64,000 bases of DNA, taken from Pseudomonas muyukensis. Lineage in GTDB: Bacteria > Pseudomonadota > Gammaproteobacteria > Pseudomonadales > Pseudomonadaceae. The stretch lies in contig NZ_CP077073.1 of the NCBI RefSeq assembly GCF_019139535.1, forward strand, positions 4,058,501-4,122,500. Reading direction: 5' to 3'. The notes beneath the pieces were generated by a model. That model saw nothing but the letters and a program-made list of their open reading frames with translations. It did not search any database and was not told the origin of the DNA. Shown here piece by piece: positions 6,807 to 15,926 of the stretch. The stretch's first letter is position 1. Every line of letters starts with the position of its first letter. The position numbers and the translations under genes were made by a program.

Positions 6807-8201
6807 CTACCCCCCCTCACTCCCCCACCCCAGCGCCTTGTACAACGCAATCGCATCCAGGTACGAAGCGGTCTCCGCCTCAGCCACCTCGCGCTTGATG
6901 GCGAACAACGCGCGCTGGTTCTCAAGCACCGCCAGGTAAGTCCCCGCCCCGCGCCGATAACGCTTGTTGGCAATGTCGATGGCTTCGCTGCCATGCCCGG
7001 CGGACGCCACCAGGCTTTGTAGCCGCGACTGGTTGCGCACCAGTTGCGTCACCGCGTTCTCCACCTCTTCACGGGCCAGCAGCACGGTCTGCTCATAGCG
7101 TGCCCGCGTGCCATCGGCCAATGCCTCGCGCGCGCGCAACCGAGCCCGGGCATTGCCCAGGCGCAGGGCCGGCCAGGTGACCAGCGGCGCCAGTTCGTAG
7201 GCCCTGGCGGCACTGCCCAGGTCGCCGCTGCGCAAGGCGAAGAAGCCGATGAAGCCGCCCAGGTCCAGGCGCGGGTACAGCTCGGCGGTGGCCGCGCCAA
7301 CCTCCTCGGTGCTGGCGGCCAGCTCACGCTCGGCACTGACCACGTCCGGGCGCTGGCCGATCAGCGCATCGACATCGCCCAACGGCAGTTGCCGCGCCAG
7401 CGGTGGCAGGAACGCCGCATCGGCCTGGGCCTGGGCCTGGCTGCCGGGGACTGCGCCGGTGAGCACATCGAGGCGGTAGCTGGCCTGCTGGATCGCCGCC
7501 TGCAACGGCGGCACCGCCGCCTCGCTGAGCAGCAAATTGGCGTGGGCATTCTGCTGGTCCTCGTACTGGCCGCTGCCGGCACGCACCTGGGCCGTGGTCA
7601 GCTGCAAGGTTTCGCGCCAGGCCTCGACCTGGTCCTCGGCCACGGTAAGGCTGCGCTTGAGCCCAAGCCTGAGGTAGTAATTGCGCGCCACCTCTGCGGC
7701 AATGCTCAAGCGGGCCTGCTGCAAGTCGGCCGCCGCCGCGTCGGCGCGGGCCTCGGCGGCGTCCGTCAGGCGTTGCAGGCGGCCAAACAGGTCGACCTCC
7801 CACTGCACGTCGAAGCCGGCGCGGTACTGCTCGCTGCGCATGCGCCGCGGGTCGCTGCCATCGGCCGGTTGCTGCTGTTGCAGGCTCTGGTTGTAGCCGG
7901 CCCGGGCAGTAACCCAGGGATAACGGTCGAGGCTGCGGTCGTCGAACAGCGCCCGCGCCGCCAGCAGGTTGGCGTGGGCCTGGCGGATGTCGTGGTTATG
8001 GGCCAGGGCCTGGTCCACCAGGCGGACCAGCTGCGGGTCGTCGAAGAACCGCCACCACTGCGCCGGCAGCTCGCCGCGCGCGGCGAACGCGGCCCTTTGC
8101 GGGCTGTGCACGCCGCTGGCGGCAAGCTCCGGCTTGCGATAATCCGGGCCGACGCTACAGGCGCCCAGCGCCAGCAATGCAATAGGCAACAGGCGCTTCA
8201 T
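6807..8201 (-). CDS. NodT-family RND outer-membrane efflux lipoprotein
   Basis: The 464-residue protein begins MKRLLPIALLALGACSVGPDYRKPEL, a lipoprotein signal with lipobox LGAC and the SVGPDYxxP start typical of NodT/OprM outer-membrane factors. Two TolC-type repeats follow, with long coiled helices rich in Ala, Arg and Gln. It forms the outer-membrane channel of the tripartite pump and is the last gene of the four-gene operon; its ATG overlaps the stop of the pump gene by 4 bp. It probably exports the product of the neighbouring azapteridine-type cluster, which is inferred only from location. Confidence 0.9.
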   Translation of the reverse strand: MKRLLPIALLALGACSVGPDYRKPELAASGVHSPQRAAFAARGELPAQWWRFFDDPQLVRLVDQALAHNHDIRQAHANLLAARALFDDRSLDRYPWVTARAGYNQSLQQQQPADGSDPRRMRSEQYRAGFDVQWEVDLFGRLQRLTDAAEARADAAAADLQQARLSIAAEVARNYYLRLGLKRSLTVAEDQVEAWRETLQLTTAQVRAGSGQYEDQQNAHANLLLSEAAVPPLQAAIQQASYRLDVLTGAVPGSQAQAQADAAFLPPLARQLPLGDVDALIGQRPDVVSAERELAASTEEVGAATAELYPRLDLGGFIGFFALRSGDLGSAARAYELAPLVTWPALRLGNARARLRAREALADGTRARYEQTVLLAREEVENAVTQLVRNQSRLQSLVASAGHGSEAIDIANKRYRRGAGTYLAVLENQRALFAIKREVAEAETASYLDAIALYKALGWGSEGG

Positions 8202-11200
8202 GGCTGGCGCTCCAAGGTTTCGGCCAGCGACCGGGAACGCGGCGAGCGCTCCGTGCTGGCGTGGTCGCGGGCAAGCAGGCTGTAGATGGTCGGCAGCACG
8301 AACAGGGTGAACAAGGTGCCCACCAGCATCCCGGTGACGATCACCACTCCCAGCCCGAAACGGCTGGCGGCCCCGGCGCCGGAGGCGAACAGCAGCGGGA
8401 TCAGCCCCACCACCATGGCCGCCGTGGTCATCAGGATCGGCCGCAAGCGGATCTGCGCCGCCTGGCCGATGGCCGCGCGGCGGTCCAGGTGCTGCTCGGC
8501 CTGCAAGGTGTTGGCGAACTCGACCATGAGGATGCCGTGCTTGCTGATCAAGCCGATCAGGGTTACCAGGCCGATCTGGGTATAGATGTTCACCGTGGCC
8601 ACCCCCAGGGCCAGGGGCAGCAGCGCACCGCTGATCGACAACGGCACGGTGATCAGGATGATCAGCGGGTCGACCAGGCTCTCGTACTGCGCCGCCAGCA
8701 CCAGGTAGATCACCACCACCGCGGCAAGGAACGCCAGCATCAGCGCGTTGCCCTCCTGCTGGTACTGGCGCGCGTCGGACTGCCAGTCGATGCTGAAGCC
8801 CGCCGGCAGTTGCGCGGCCACCTGCTCGAGGAAGGCCACGGTGTCGCCCAGGGTCACGCCAGCGGCGGGGATGGCCTGGAAGGTCGCGGCGTTCTGCTGG
8901 TTGAACTGGGTCAGGCGGTTGGGTTCGACCTGCTCGCTGACCTGCACCACGGTGGACAACGGCACCAGCCGGCCCTCCTCGCTACGCACGTACTGGCGGG
9001 TCAGGGCCTGCGGGGTCAGGCGCTGGTCACGCGGGCTCTGGGCGATCACGTCGTAGGAGCGGCCATCGAGGCCAAAGCGGTTGAGGTAGTTCTCGCCCAC
9101 CAGCACCGCCAGCGACTCGCCGATATCCTGCATGCGGATGCCCATGCTGTTGGCCTTGGCCCGGTCGACGCGCACCTGCACCACCGGGTTGTTGTAGTCC
9201 AGATCGCTGTCGACCACGGCGAACAGGCCGCTCTGGCGCGCCTTGGCCTTGACCTGCTCCATGGTGTCGAACAGCACGCGGTAGTCCTGGGAGCTGCGCA
9301 GCACCATCTGCACCGGCAGCCCGCCGGTGGAGCCCGGCAACGCCGGCAGCTGGAAGGCGAAGATGCTGGTGCCCTCGACATCGTTCACCGCCGCCTGCAA
9401 CTCGAGCTGGATCTGCGACGCATTGCGTTCGCGCTCGTTCCAAGGCTGCAGGTTGATGCCGCCGATACCCGAGGCGATGCCGTCGCTGCCGTTGATGATC
9501 CAGGTGCTGACAGTCTCCGGCAGGGTGCGGTAGACCGCGTCGAGCTTGTCGGCGAAGCGTTCGACATAGGCCAGGTTGGCGTGCTGCGGGGCCTTGATCG
9601 CGGTCAGCAGGCCGGCCTGGTCCTCGGTCGGGGCCAGTTCGCGCTGGGGCAGGCTGTACAACAACGGCAGGCTGACCAGCACCAGCAGGGCGAAGCCGAC
9701 GCTGATCCAGCGGTGCTTCAGGGAAAAACCCAGCACATGGGCGTAGCGCCCGGCCAGCCATTCGAAGAAGCGGTTGGCGGCATGGGCCATGCGCCCCTCG
9801 GACTGACGGGCGTCGAGCAGGAACGAGCTCATCACCGGCGACAGGGTCAGCGCCACCACCCCAGAGACCACCACCGCCCCGGCCAGGGTCAGGGCGAATT
9901 CGCGAAACAGCGCGCCGGTCAGCCCGCCCATCATGCCGATCGGCGCATACACCGCCGCCAGGGTGATGGTCATGGCGATCACCGGCCCGGCCACCTCGCG
10001 GGCGCCGATCAGCGCCGCGGCCACCGGCGTGCGCCCCTCCTCGATATGGCGGTGCACGTTTTCCACCACGACGATGGCATCGTCCACCACCAGCCCCACC
10101 GCCAGTACCATGGCCAGCAGCGTCAGCAGGTTGATGCTGAAGCCGAACGCCAGCATCAGCGCCGCGGCGCCGAGCATCGACAGCGGGATGGTCACCACCG
10201 GGATCAGCACCGTGCGCAGCGAGCCCAGGCACAGGTAGATCACCACCACCACGATCAGCAGTGCCTCGAGCAAGGTCTTGCTCACCTCGTCGATCGACGC
10301 CTGGATGAAGCGCGCGGTCTCGAAGGCCAGCTCGGCCTTGGTGTCCGGCGGCAGGGTCTGGCGAATCTGCGGCAGCAGCTGGCGGATGCCGTCGACGATC
10401 ACCAGCGGGTTGCCGCCGGGGGTGGCGAACAGCCCCAGGTGCACCGCCGACACGCCGTCCATGCTGGCGCTGGTCTCGGCCGAGGCGGCGCCGAGCTCGA
10501 CGGTGCCGATGTCGCGGATGCGCACCAGGCCGTTGCCGTCGTTGCGGATCACCAGCTCGCGGAAATCGCCGACCGAGGTCAGGTCGGTGTCGACGCGGAT
10601 ATTGGCGATCACGTACTGGCCCTTCACCTTGCCGGGGGCGGCCTGGTAGTTGTTGCGCCGCACCGCCTCGGCCACATCGGCCGCGGTCAGGCCGCGGGCG
10701 GCCAGGCGCGCCGGGTCGATCCACAACCGCATGGACAGGGTCTGGCCGCCGAACACCTGGACCTTGGCCACGCCCTCGATGGTGCTCAACAAGGGTTCGA
10801 CCACCCGGGTGAGGTAGTCGGTCATCGCCGGAATCGGCAGGCTCGGGCTGGCGAAGCCGATATAGGCCACCGCCGTCGACTCGCCGGCGGAGCGTTCGAT
10901 CACCGGGTCATAGGCCCGCTCCGGCAGGCGATAGCGCACCTGGTTGACCTTGGCCATCACCTCGGTCAGCGCCTGGGTGGAGTCACGGTTGAGTTCCATG
11001 CGCACGGTCACCAGGCTGCGGCCCTGCACCGAGGACGACGACAGGTAGTCGATGCCCTCCACCGAGGACACCGCCTGGGCGATCGGCTGGGTGACGAAGC
11101 CCTGCATCAGCTCGGCGGGGGCGCCGGGGTATTCGGTGGTGACGGTGATGGTCGAGCTTTCCAGCAACGGGTACTGGCGGATCGGCAATTGCAGCAGCGA

Positions 11201-11281
11201 CAGCAACCCCAGCAGCAGGATCAGGGTGCTGACCACCAGCGCCAGCACAGGCCGGCGCACGAACAGGTCGGTGAATGTCAT
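8198..11281 (-). CDS. RND efflux pump inner-membrane permease (HAE1-type)
   Basis: The 1027-residue protein is a full-length proton-driven RND transporter: 12 predicted membrane helices, the N-terminal MTFTDLFVRRPVLALVVSTL, two large periplasmic loops, and the proton-relay segment VGLVVDDAIVVVENVHRHIEEG in TM4. The C-terminal half repeats the architecture (GVVIVTGMLVGTLFTLFVLP). It lies 18 bp after the adaptor gene and overlaps the outer-membrane factor gene by 4 bp. Closest in type to MdtB/MuxB- and MexF-like drug pumps; substrate cannot be read from sequence. Toxoflavin producers such as Burkholderia glumae export toxoflavin with an RND operon (toxFGHI), which supports a role in product export and self-protection. 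Confidence 0.92.
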   Translation of the reverse strand: MTFTDLFVRRPVLALVVSTLILLLGLLSLLQLPIRQYPLLESSTITVTTEYPGAPAELMQGFVTQPIAQAVSSVEGIDYLSSSSVQGRSLVTVRMELNRDSTQALTEVMAKVNQVRYRLPERAYDPVIERSAGESTAVAYIGFASPSLPIPAMTDYLTRVVEPLLSTIEGVAKVQVFGGQTLSMRLWIDPARLAARGLTAADVAEAVRRNNYQAAPGKVKGQYVIANIRVDTDLTSVGDFRELVIRNDGNGLVRIRDIGTVELGAASAETSASMDGVSAVHLGLFATPGGNPLVIVDGIRQLLPQIRQTLPPDTKAELAFETARFIQASIDEVSKTLLEALLIVVVVIYLCLGSLRTVLIPVVTIPLSMLGAAALMLAFGFSINLLTLLAMVLAVGLVVDDAIVVVENVHRHIEEGRTPVAAALIGAREVAGPVIAMTITLAAVYAPIGMMGGLTGALFREFALTLAGAVVVSGVVALTLSPVMSSFLLDARQSEGRMAHAANRFFEWLAGRYAHVLGFSLKHRWISVGFALLVLVSLPLLYSLPQRELAPTEDQAGLLTAIKAPQHANLAYVERFADKLDAVYRTLPETVSTWIINGSDGIASGIGGINLQPWNERERNASQIQLELQAAVNDVEGTSIFAFQLPALPGSTGGLPVQMVLRSSQDYRVLFDTMEQVKAKARQSGLFAVVDSDLDYNNPVVQVRVDRAKANSMGIRMQDIGESLAVLVGENYLNRFGLDGRSYDVIAQSPRDQRLTPQALTRQYVRSEEGRLVPLSTVVQVSEQVEPNRLTQFNQQNAATFQAIPAAGVTLGDTVAFLEQVAAQLPAGFSIDWQSDARQYQQEGNALMLAFLAAVVVIYLVLAAQYESLVDPLIILITVPLSISGALLPLALGVATVNIYTQIGLVTLIGLISKHGILMVEFANTLQAEQHLDRRAAIGQAAQIRLRPILMTTAAMVVGLIPLLFASGAGAASRFGLGVVIVTGMLVGTLFTLFVLPTIYSLLARDHASTERSPRSRSLAETLERQP

Positions 11282-11299
11282 GGCGGGTTCTCGCGCGAA

Positions 11300-12394
11300 T
11301 CAGGCGCCGCTGGGCGGGGTCTGCAGGGTGTCTTCGGTGGCTTGCACGGCGGTGCCGTCGATCAGGCGCAACTGCCCGGAGACCACCACCTGGTCGTCCT
11401 CGCGCAGGCCCTGCTCGATCACTACCCGACCGCCCTGGCGCTCGCCAGTGCGCACCGAGACGCGTTGCACCACCAGGGCATCGGCGCCGGCATCGTGGCG
11501 GGCGACGAACACCGTGTCGCCATAGGCGGTATAGGCCACCGCGGTTTCCGGCACGCTGAGCACCTGGCCGACCTCGGGGCTGGCGACCTCGACGCTGGCG
11601 TACATGCCAGCGGCCAGGCGCGCGTCGGGGTTGGCCAGGGTCGCCTGGACCTGCACCGTGCGCGAACGCCCGATCAGCGGGTCGATGGCGCTGATGCGCG
11701 CGCTGAACACGGTGTCGGGGAAGGCATCGAGACGCACCTGCACCGGTTGGCCGGGGCGCAGGCGGGCGCTGAGCTGCTCCTCGAGGGAGAAGTTGACGTA
11801 CAGGCTGCGGGTATCGATGAGGCTGACCACCGGATCGCCGACGTTCAGGTACTGGCCCTGGTTGACCCGGCGGATGCCCAGGCGCCCGTCGAACGGCGCG
11901 CGCACGGTCTTCTGGGCGATCACCGCCTCGGTGCGGGCCAGCTCGCCCTGGGCCATGTCGCGGGCGGCCAGGGCGTTGTCCAGCTGCTCCTGGGTGGCGG
12001 CGTTCTCGCGCAGCAGGTCCTTGACCCGGCGGTGGTTGGTGCGCGCGTTGTCCAGCTGGGCCTTCAGGCGCAGGCGCTCGGCCTGCTCCGGGGCATCGTT
12101 GAGGGTGATCAGCACATCGCCCTTGCGCACCTTTTGCCCGGAGCTGAAGTTGATCGCCGTGACCCGCCCGCCAATTTCGGCGGAGACCAGTACCTGGTGC
12201 ACCGCCTCCAGCTCGCCGACCCCGGCGAAGGAGCGGTTTTCCGGGCCTTTGTGCACGCGGGCCAAGGCCACCTTGACCAACTGCCGCGGCGCCGCCGCCG
12301 TGGCCTGGGCTTGACCGGCATGCTGCCAGGCCAGGCCAGCGGCGCTGAGCAGGGCCAGCGCCAGGGCGCTGCCGAGTATCGCTTTGCTGTTCAT
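11300..12394 (-). CDS. RND periplasmic adaptor (membrane fusion protein)
   Basis: The 364-residue protein starts MNSKAILGSALALALLSAAGLAWQ with an N-terminal signal/anchor. It then has the barrel-sandwich halves (VLVSAEIGGRVTAINFSSGQKVRKGDVLITL and VRAPFDGRLGIRRVNQGQYL) around a helical hairpin (about 95-165), and the beta-barrel and membrane-proximal domains. It links the RND pump to the outer-membrane channel. The ATG at 12394 is chosen over a long upstream extension, which is out-of-context high-G+C sequence. The gap from the small membrane protein gene is 14 bp, so the four genes form one transcript. Confidence 0.9.
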   Translation of the reverse strand: MNSKAILGSALALALLSAAGLAWQHAGQAQATAAAPRQLVKVALARVHKGPENRSFAGVGELEAVHQVLVSAEIGGRVTAINFSSGQKVRKGDVLITLNDAPEQAERLRLKAQLDNARTNHRRVKDLLRENAATQEQLDNALAARDMAQGELARTEAVIAQKTVRAPFDGRLGIRRVNQGQYLNVGDPVVSLIDTRSLYVNFSLEEQLSARLRPGQPVQVRLDAFPDTVFSARISAIDPLIGRSRTVQVQATLANPDARLAAGMYASVEVASPEVGQVLSVPETAVAYTAYGDTVFVARHDAGADALVVQRVSVRTGERQGGRVVIEQGLREDDQVVVSGQLRLIDGTAVQATEDTLQTPPSGA

Positions 12395-12408
12395 TGCGCG
12401 CCCTCCCC

Positions 12409-12894
12409 TCAGGCCCAGTTCAGGTTGAACAGGCAGAACGCCAGGGTCGCCCACAGCACCAGCACCAGGTGGGTCAGTTGCAGGCCTTCCTGGCGGATCC
12501 AGTAGCCGAACCACAGGCCGCCGAGCAGCATGGCGAAGGTGAAGGCGAGCATGGCGGCGAGTGCCAGGTTCAGCCAGGCCCGGGCCATCAGCGGGTCCTG
12601 GGCGATGACCAGGCCGTAGCTGCCGACCCAGGCCGACAGGCTGGCGACGACCTGCAGCAGGACAATCACCAGCAGCGCGGCGCGGGCCAGGGCAGGCGAC
12701 TGGCAGGCGCGGCGCAACAGGGGGAAGTCGATGGCGGGCGGTTGGCGCAGTGGCGCCATGGCCAGGGTGGCACCGATGGCGCCGACGGAGCTGGAAAACG
12801 CCTGCAGGTTGTTCAATACCGCGATGCTCAGCCACAGCGCCAGGCCCACGGCCTGGATGGCCTGGAACAGCCACAGGGAGGTGTGCAAATCCAT
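12409..12894 (-). CDS. DUF2165-type small integral membrane protein, first gene of the RND operon
   Basis: The 161-residue protein has four hydrophobic segments, near residues 5-25, 60-85, 95-120 and 135-160, with MDLHTSLWLFQAIQAVGLALWL at the start and LVLVLWATLAFCLFNLNWA at the end. This is the layout of DUF2165 predicted membrane proteins. I prefer the ATG at 12894 with GGACG nearby; an upstream extension would add 17 unlikely residues. It leads the operon with adaptor, RND pump and outer-membrane factor. A four-gene arrangement with three RND parts is also seen in the B. glumae toxFGHI export operon. Function is unknown; it may assist pump assembly or substrate delivery. Confidence 0.7.
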   Translation of the reverse strand: MDLHTSLWLFQAIQAVGLALWLSIAVLNNLQAFSSSVGAIGATLAMAPLRQPPAIDFPLLRRACQSPALARAALLVIVLLQVVASLSAWVGSYGLVIAQDPLMARAWLNLALAAMLAFTFAMLLGGLWFGYWIRQEGLQLTHLVLVLWATLAFCLFNLNWA

Positions 12895-13145
12895 ATCAAC
12901 GTCCGTATCGATGGCCTGGTTCGGGGTGCCCAGGCAATTACACAAGAAAACGCTTGGATATTAGAGGCAGCCTTGCCGATACACAAGCGCTGCTATTACG
13001 GGCGCGTGGGGTGGAAGGGGCGTTGATGTGGGTCAGGGTTGGAAAGGGTCAGGGCGGGCGGGTGTTCGACGCGGCCTGTTCTGCGCCCGGGAGATCGAGC
13101 GCCGCGCGGGCGGCGCTCGGTCTAATAGGCGCTACACCTCTGACG

Positions 13146-14033
13146 TCAAGCCCCCTGAACGGCGCGCAACCTTTGTCCCAACCGCCCCCCAAACACATTG
13201 ATCAGCAAGCCGAGCATCACCAGCAGCGCGCCCCAGCCCTGCACCTCGGTCAGCCGCTCGCCCAGCAACAACGCCGACGAACTCAAGCCAATCACCGGCA
13301 CCAGCAATGAAAACGGCGCCACCTTGCCCGCCGGGTGACGCGACAGCAGCGTGCTCCACAGGCTATAGCCCACCATGGTGGCGACAAAGGCCAGGTACGC
13401 CAGGGCCAGCACCGAACTCCAGCCAATATTGGCCAGCGCCTGGCCAATCCGCTCGGGCCCCTCCAGCCACCAGGACAGGGCCAGAAACGGCAACGGTGGA
13501 ATCAACCCGCCCCAGATCACCAAGGCCACCAGGTCGACCTGGCCAAAGCGTCGGGTGATGATGTTGCCCATGCCCCACATGGCCCCCGCGCACAGCGTCA
13601 ACAGCAAGGCAATCAACGGCACATGCCCGCTGTCCTCGCTGCCGATCACAGCAAGCCCTGCGGCCGCCACCAGCAGGCCCAGGACACTGGCCAGGCGCAG
13701 CCGCTCGCCGAGGAACAGCGCGGCAAAACCGAGGGTGAAGAAGGCCTGGGACTGCAGCACCAGCGACGCCAGCCCCGGCGGCATGCCGCTGTACATGGCC
13801 TGGAAGAGGAAGGCGAACTGCCCCAGCGAGATGCAGGCGCCGTAGGCGATCAGCCAGCGCCACGGCAGGTTCGGTCGGCGCACCAGGAACACCGCCGGAA
13901 AGGCCACCAACAAGAAGCGCAAGGCCCCCAGCAGCATCGGTGGCAGGCCATCGAGGCCGACCTTGATCACCACGAAATTGACGCCCCAGGCGATGATCAC
14001 CACCAGGGCGATCAGCAGGTCCTTGAGTGGCAT
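13146..14033 (-). CDS. EamA/DMT-family transporter
   Basis: The roughly 295-residue protein has ten hydrophobic segments in two EamA repeats, beginning MPLKDLLIALVVIIAWGVNFVVIK; LGALRFLLVAFPAVFLVRRP is typical of repeat one. It probably exports an amino acid or other small metabolite. The start is decided by the ribosome-binding site: AAGGA abuts an upstream ATG at 14042 too closely, but lies 9 nt from the ATG at 14033. It stands alone between the RND operon and the divergent NCS1 permease, and I see nothing tying it to the azapteridine cluster. Confidence 0.88.
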   Translation of the reverse strand: MPLKDLLIALVVIIAWGVNFVVIKVGLDGLPPMLLGALRFLLVAFPAVFLVRRPNLPWRWLIAYGACISLGQFAFLFQAMYSGMPPGLASLVLQSQAFFTLGFAALFLGERLRLASVLGLLVAAAGLAVIGSEDSGHVPLIALLLTLCAGAMWGMGNIITRRFGQVDLVALVIWGGLIPPLPFLALSWWLEGPERIGQALANIGWSSVLALAYLAFVATMVGYSLWSTLLSRHPAGKVAPFSLLVPVIGLSSSALLLGERLTEVQGWGALLVMLGLLINVFGGRLGQRLRAVQGA

Positions 14034-14179
14034 GGCACGCATTCCTTCTACCGGCTTGTTTTAGTCATATTTAGTTACAGCATAAGGTTATTCCGTCGTC
14101 CCGAACCAGCACAGTTAGGCGCCAGGCTTGCGCAACAGTGGGCTGTGTGATGCCGCTGGCGATAGCCTAAGGCTTCACT

Positions 14180-14215
14180 TGACCTGACTTGTATATACAT
14201 GCTCATATCAGGTCA
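14180..14215. promoter_or_regulatory. HutC/GntR-like palindrome nested in an 8-bp inverted repeat upstream of the NCS1 permease
   Basis: TGTATATACA at 14190-14199 is a perfect 10-bp palindrome resembling the core of sites bound by HutC, the GntR-type repressor of histidine utilisation. It lies between TGACCTGA (14180-14187) and its exact complement TCAGGTCA (14208-14215). The position, about 70-100 bp before the permease start, fits an operator. Which regulator binds is not shown, as no GntR gene is in the window. Confidence 0.45.
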
Positions 14216-14283
14216 CGGCCGTCCGCCTGTGTCCCGCCGACCGCCGCCGCCCTCACAAAAACAACGAAGCGGAGCCCTCCCCG

Positions 14284-15681
14284 ATGTCCAGCAAACCTGT
14301 GATCGAGCGCCGCTCGATCGACTACATCCCGGAATCCGAACGCCATGGACGCGTGTACAGCCAGTTCACCCTGTGGCTGGGTGCCAACCTGCAGATCACC
14401 GCGATCGTCACCGGCGCCCTGGCCGTGGTGCTCGGCGGCGATGTGTTCTGGTCGCTGATCGGCCTGTTCATCGGGCAACTGGTCGGCGGCGCGGTGATGG
14501 CCCTGCATGCCGCCCAGGGGCCACGCCTGGGGCTGCCGCAGATGATCTCCAGCCGCGTGCAGTTCGGTGTGTATGGCGCCGCCATTCCCATGGCCCTGGT
14601 GTGCCTGATGTACCTGGGCTTCACCGCCACCGGCACGGTGCTTTCCGGCCAGGCCATCGGCCAGTTGCTGAGCATCAGCGACAGCGCCGGCATCCTGATC
14701 TTCGCCGGGGTGATCGTGCTGGCGACCCTGGCCGGCTACCGGGTGATCCACTGGATCGGCCGCCTGGCCAGCGTGCTGGGCATCATCGCCTTCGTCTACC
14801 TGTTCAGCCGCATCCTGCTGCTGGCCGACATCGGCCAGTTGCTCGACAACCGCCATTTCAGCTGGGCCAGCTTCCTGCTGGCGGTGTCGCTGGCCGCCTC
14901 CTGGCAGATCGCCTTCGGCCCCTACGTGGCCGACTACTCGCGCTACCTGCCGAGCCACACCTCGCCGCTCAAGACCTTTCTCGCCGCAGGCCTGGGTTCG
15001 GTGCTCGGCGCCCAGGCATCGATGATCCTCGGTGTGTTCGCCGCGGCGATCGCCGGCGGCCAGTTCTCCGGGCGCGAAGTGGCCTACATCGTCGGCCTTG
15101 GTGGCGCCGGCACCACGGCGGCGCTGCTGTACTTCAGCATTGCCTTCGGCAAGGTGACGATTTCCACCCTCAACAGCTACGGCAGCTTCATGTGCATCGC
15201 CACCATCATCAGCGGGTTCCGCGGCCACGTGCAGATCAGCCGGGTGCAGCGCCTGGTGTTCGTGCTCGGCATCGTCGGCGCGGCCACGCTGGTGGCGCTG
15301 CTGGGCCAGCACTCGTTCCTCAGCGCGTTCAAGTCGTTCATCCTGTTCCTGCTGACGTTCTTCGTGCCGTGGAGCGCGGTGAACCTGGTGGACTACTACT
15401 TCATCACCAAGGAACGCTATGACATCCCGGCGCTGGCCGACCCTGACGGGCGCTATGGGCGCTGGAACTGGCCGGGTATTGGCGTGTACACCTTTGGCGT
15501 GCTGGTGCAGATGCCGTTCATCGATACCAAGCTGTACACCGGGCCGCTGGTTGCGCACCTGGGCGGGGTGGATGTGTCCTGGCTGATCGGGTTGGTGGTG
15601 CCGAGCGTGCTGTATTACTGCGTGGCACGCGGACGCGCGGCCCAGGCACCGGCGCGCATCGTGCTGCCGGAAGGAAACTGA
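14284..15681 (+). CDS. NCS1-family cytosine/purine-type permease
   Basis: The 465-residue protein has about 12 membrane helices and reads like the CodB/purine-cytosine permease branch of the nucleobase:cation symporter-1 family. Signature stretches are SIDYIPESERHGRVYSQF, FTLWLGANLQITAIVTGAL and FGPYVADYSRYLPS. It should import a nucleobase or a related ring compound with a cation. It is monocistronic, preceded by a GGAG ribosome site and a HutC-like palindrome, and followed by a strong hairpin. Related permeases occur in histidine-utilisation loci, so urocanate or another imidazole is an alternative substrate. The family call is firm; the substrate is open. Confidence 0.88.
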   Translation: MSSKPVIERRSIDYIPESERHGRVYSQFTLWLGANLQITAIVTGALAVVLGGDVFWSLIGLFIGQLVGGAVMALHAAQGPRLGLPQMISSRVQFGVYGAAIPMALVCLMYLGFTATGTVLSGQAIGQLLSISDSAGILIFAGVIVLATLAGYRVIHWIGRLASVLGIIAFVYLFSRILLLADIGQLLDNRHFSWASFLLAVSLAASWQIAFGPYVADYSRYLPSHTSPLKTFLAAGLGSVLGAQASMILGVFAAAIAGGQFSGREVAYIVGLGGAGTTAALLYFSIAFGKVTISTLNSYGSFMCIATIISGFRGHVQISRVQRLVFVLGIVGAATLVALLGQHSFLSAFKSFILFLLTFFVPWSAVNLVDYYFITKERYDIPALADPDGRYGRWNWPGIGVYTFGVLVQMPFIDTKLYTGPLVAHLGGVDVSWLIGLVVPSVLYYCVARGRAAQAPARIVLPEGN

Positions 15682-15700
15682 GGCAGGGGGATCGCGACTA

Positions 15701-15734
15701 CCTGGCGTGGTGTTTTATGAAACACCACGCCAGG
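15701..15734. terminator. Perfect 15-bp hairpin after the permease, related to terminal repeats elsewhere in the window
   Basis: CCTGGCGTGGTGTTT at 15701-15715, loop TATG, and exact complement to 15734. There is no long T tract, but the stem is strong and lies 20 bp after the permease stop, so it could terminate transcription. The GTGGTGTTT/AAACACCAC arms are the same as the outer arms of the elements at 28460-28522 and 62269-62433, so it may be a collapsed member of that family. Confidence 0.55.
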
Positions 15735-15877
15735 GTTCGTCGAAAACGCCGGCGCGCGCTCTTCTGCTCGCTCCGACCCGAATCCTCCTGGGCTGCGCAG
15801 AAAACATTCATTTGAATACTTTTTAAGCCCTGAAAATATTTTTCCAAATGTATCGCCTTTACACTTGCTTTACATTT

Positions 15878-15896
15878 GCGAACCATTACCATTCGC
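15878..15896. promoter_or_regulatory. Possible Fur box before the TonB-dependent receptor
   Basis: GCGAACCATTACCATTCGC matches the 19-bp Fur consensus at 11 positions by hand count and has GCGAA/TTCGC outer arms. It lies 30 bp before the receptor start codon in an AT-rich promoter segment. Iron repression through Fur is expected for siderophore receptors; the match is moderate. Confidence 0.4.
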
Positions 15897-15926
15897 GACC
15901 TCACAACAACAAATGAGTCGCATTCC

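Noticed and set aside
8261..12505. 1414-codon plus-strand open frame across the RND pump and adaptor genes
   Set aside because: It spans two real genes and the gap between them on the other strand and has a His/Gln/Arg-rich, motif-free translation.
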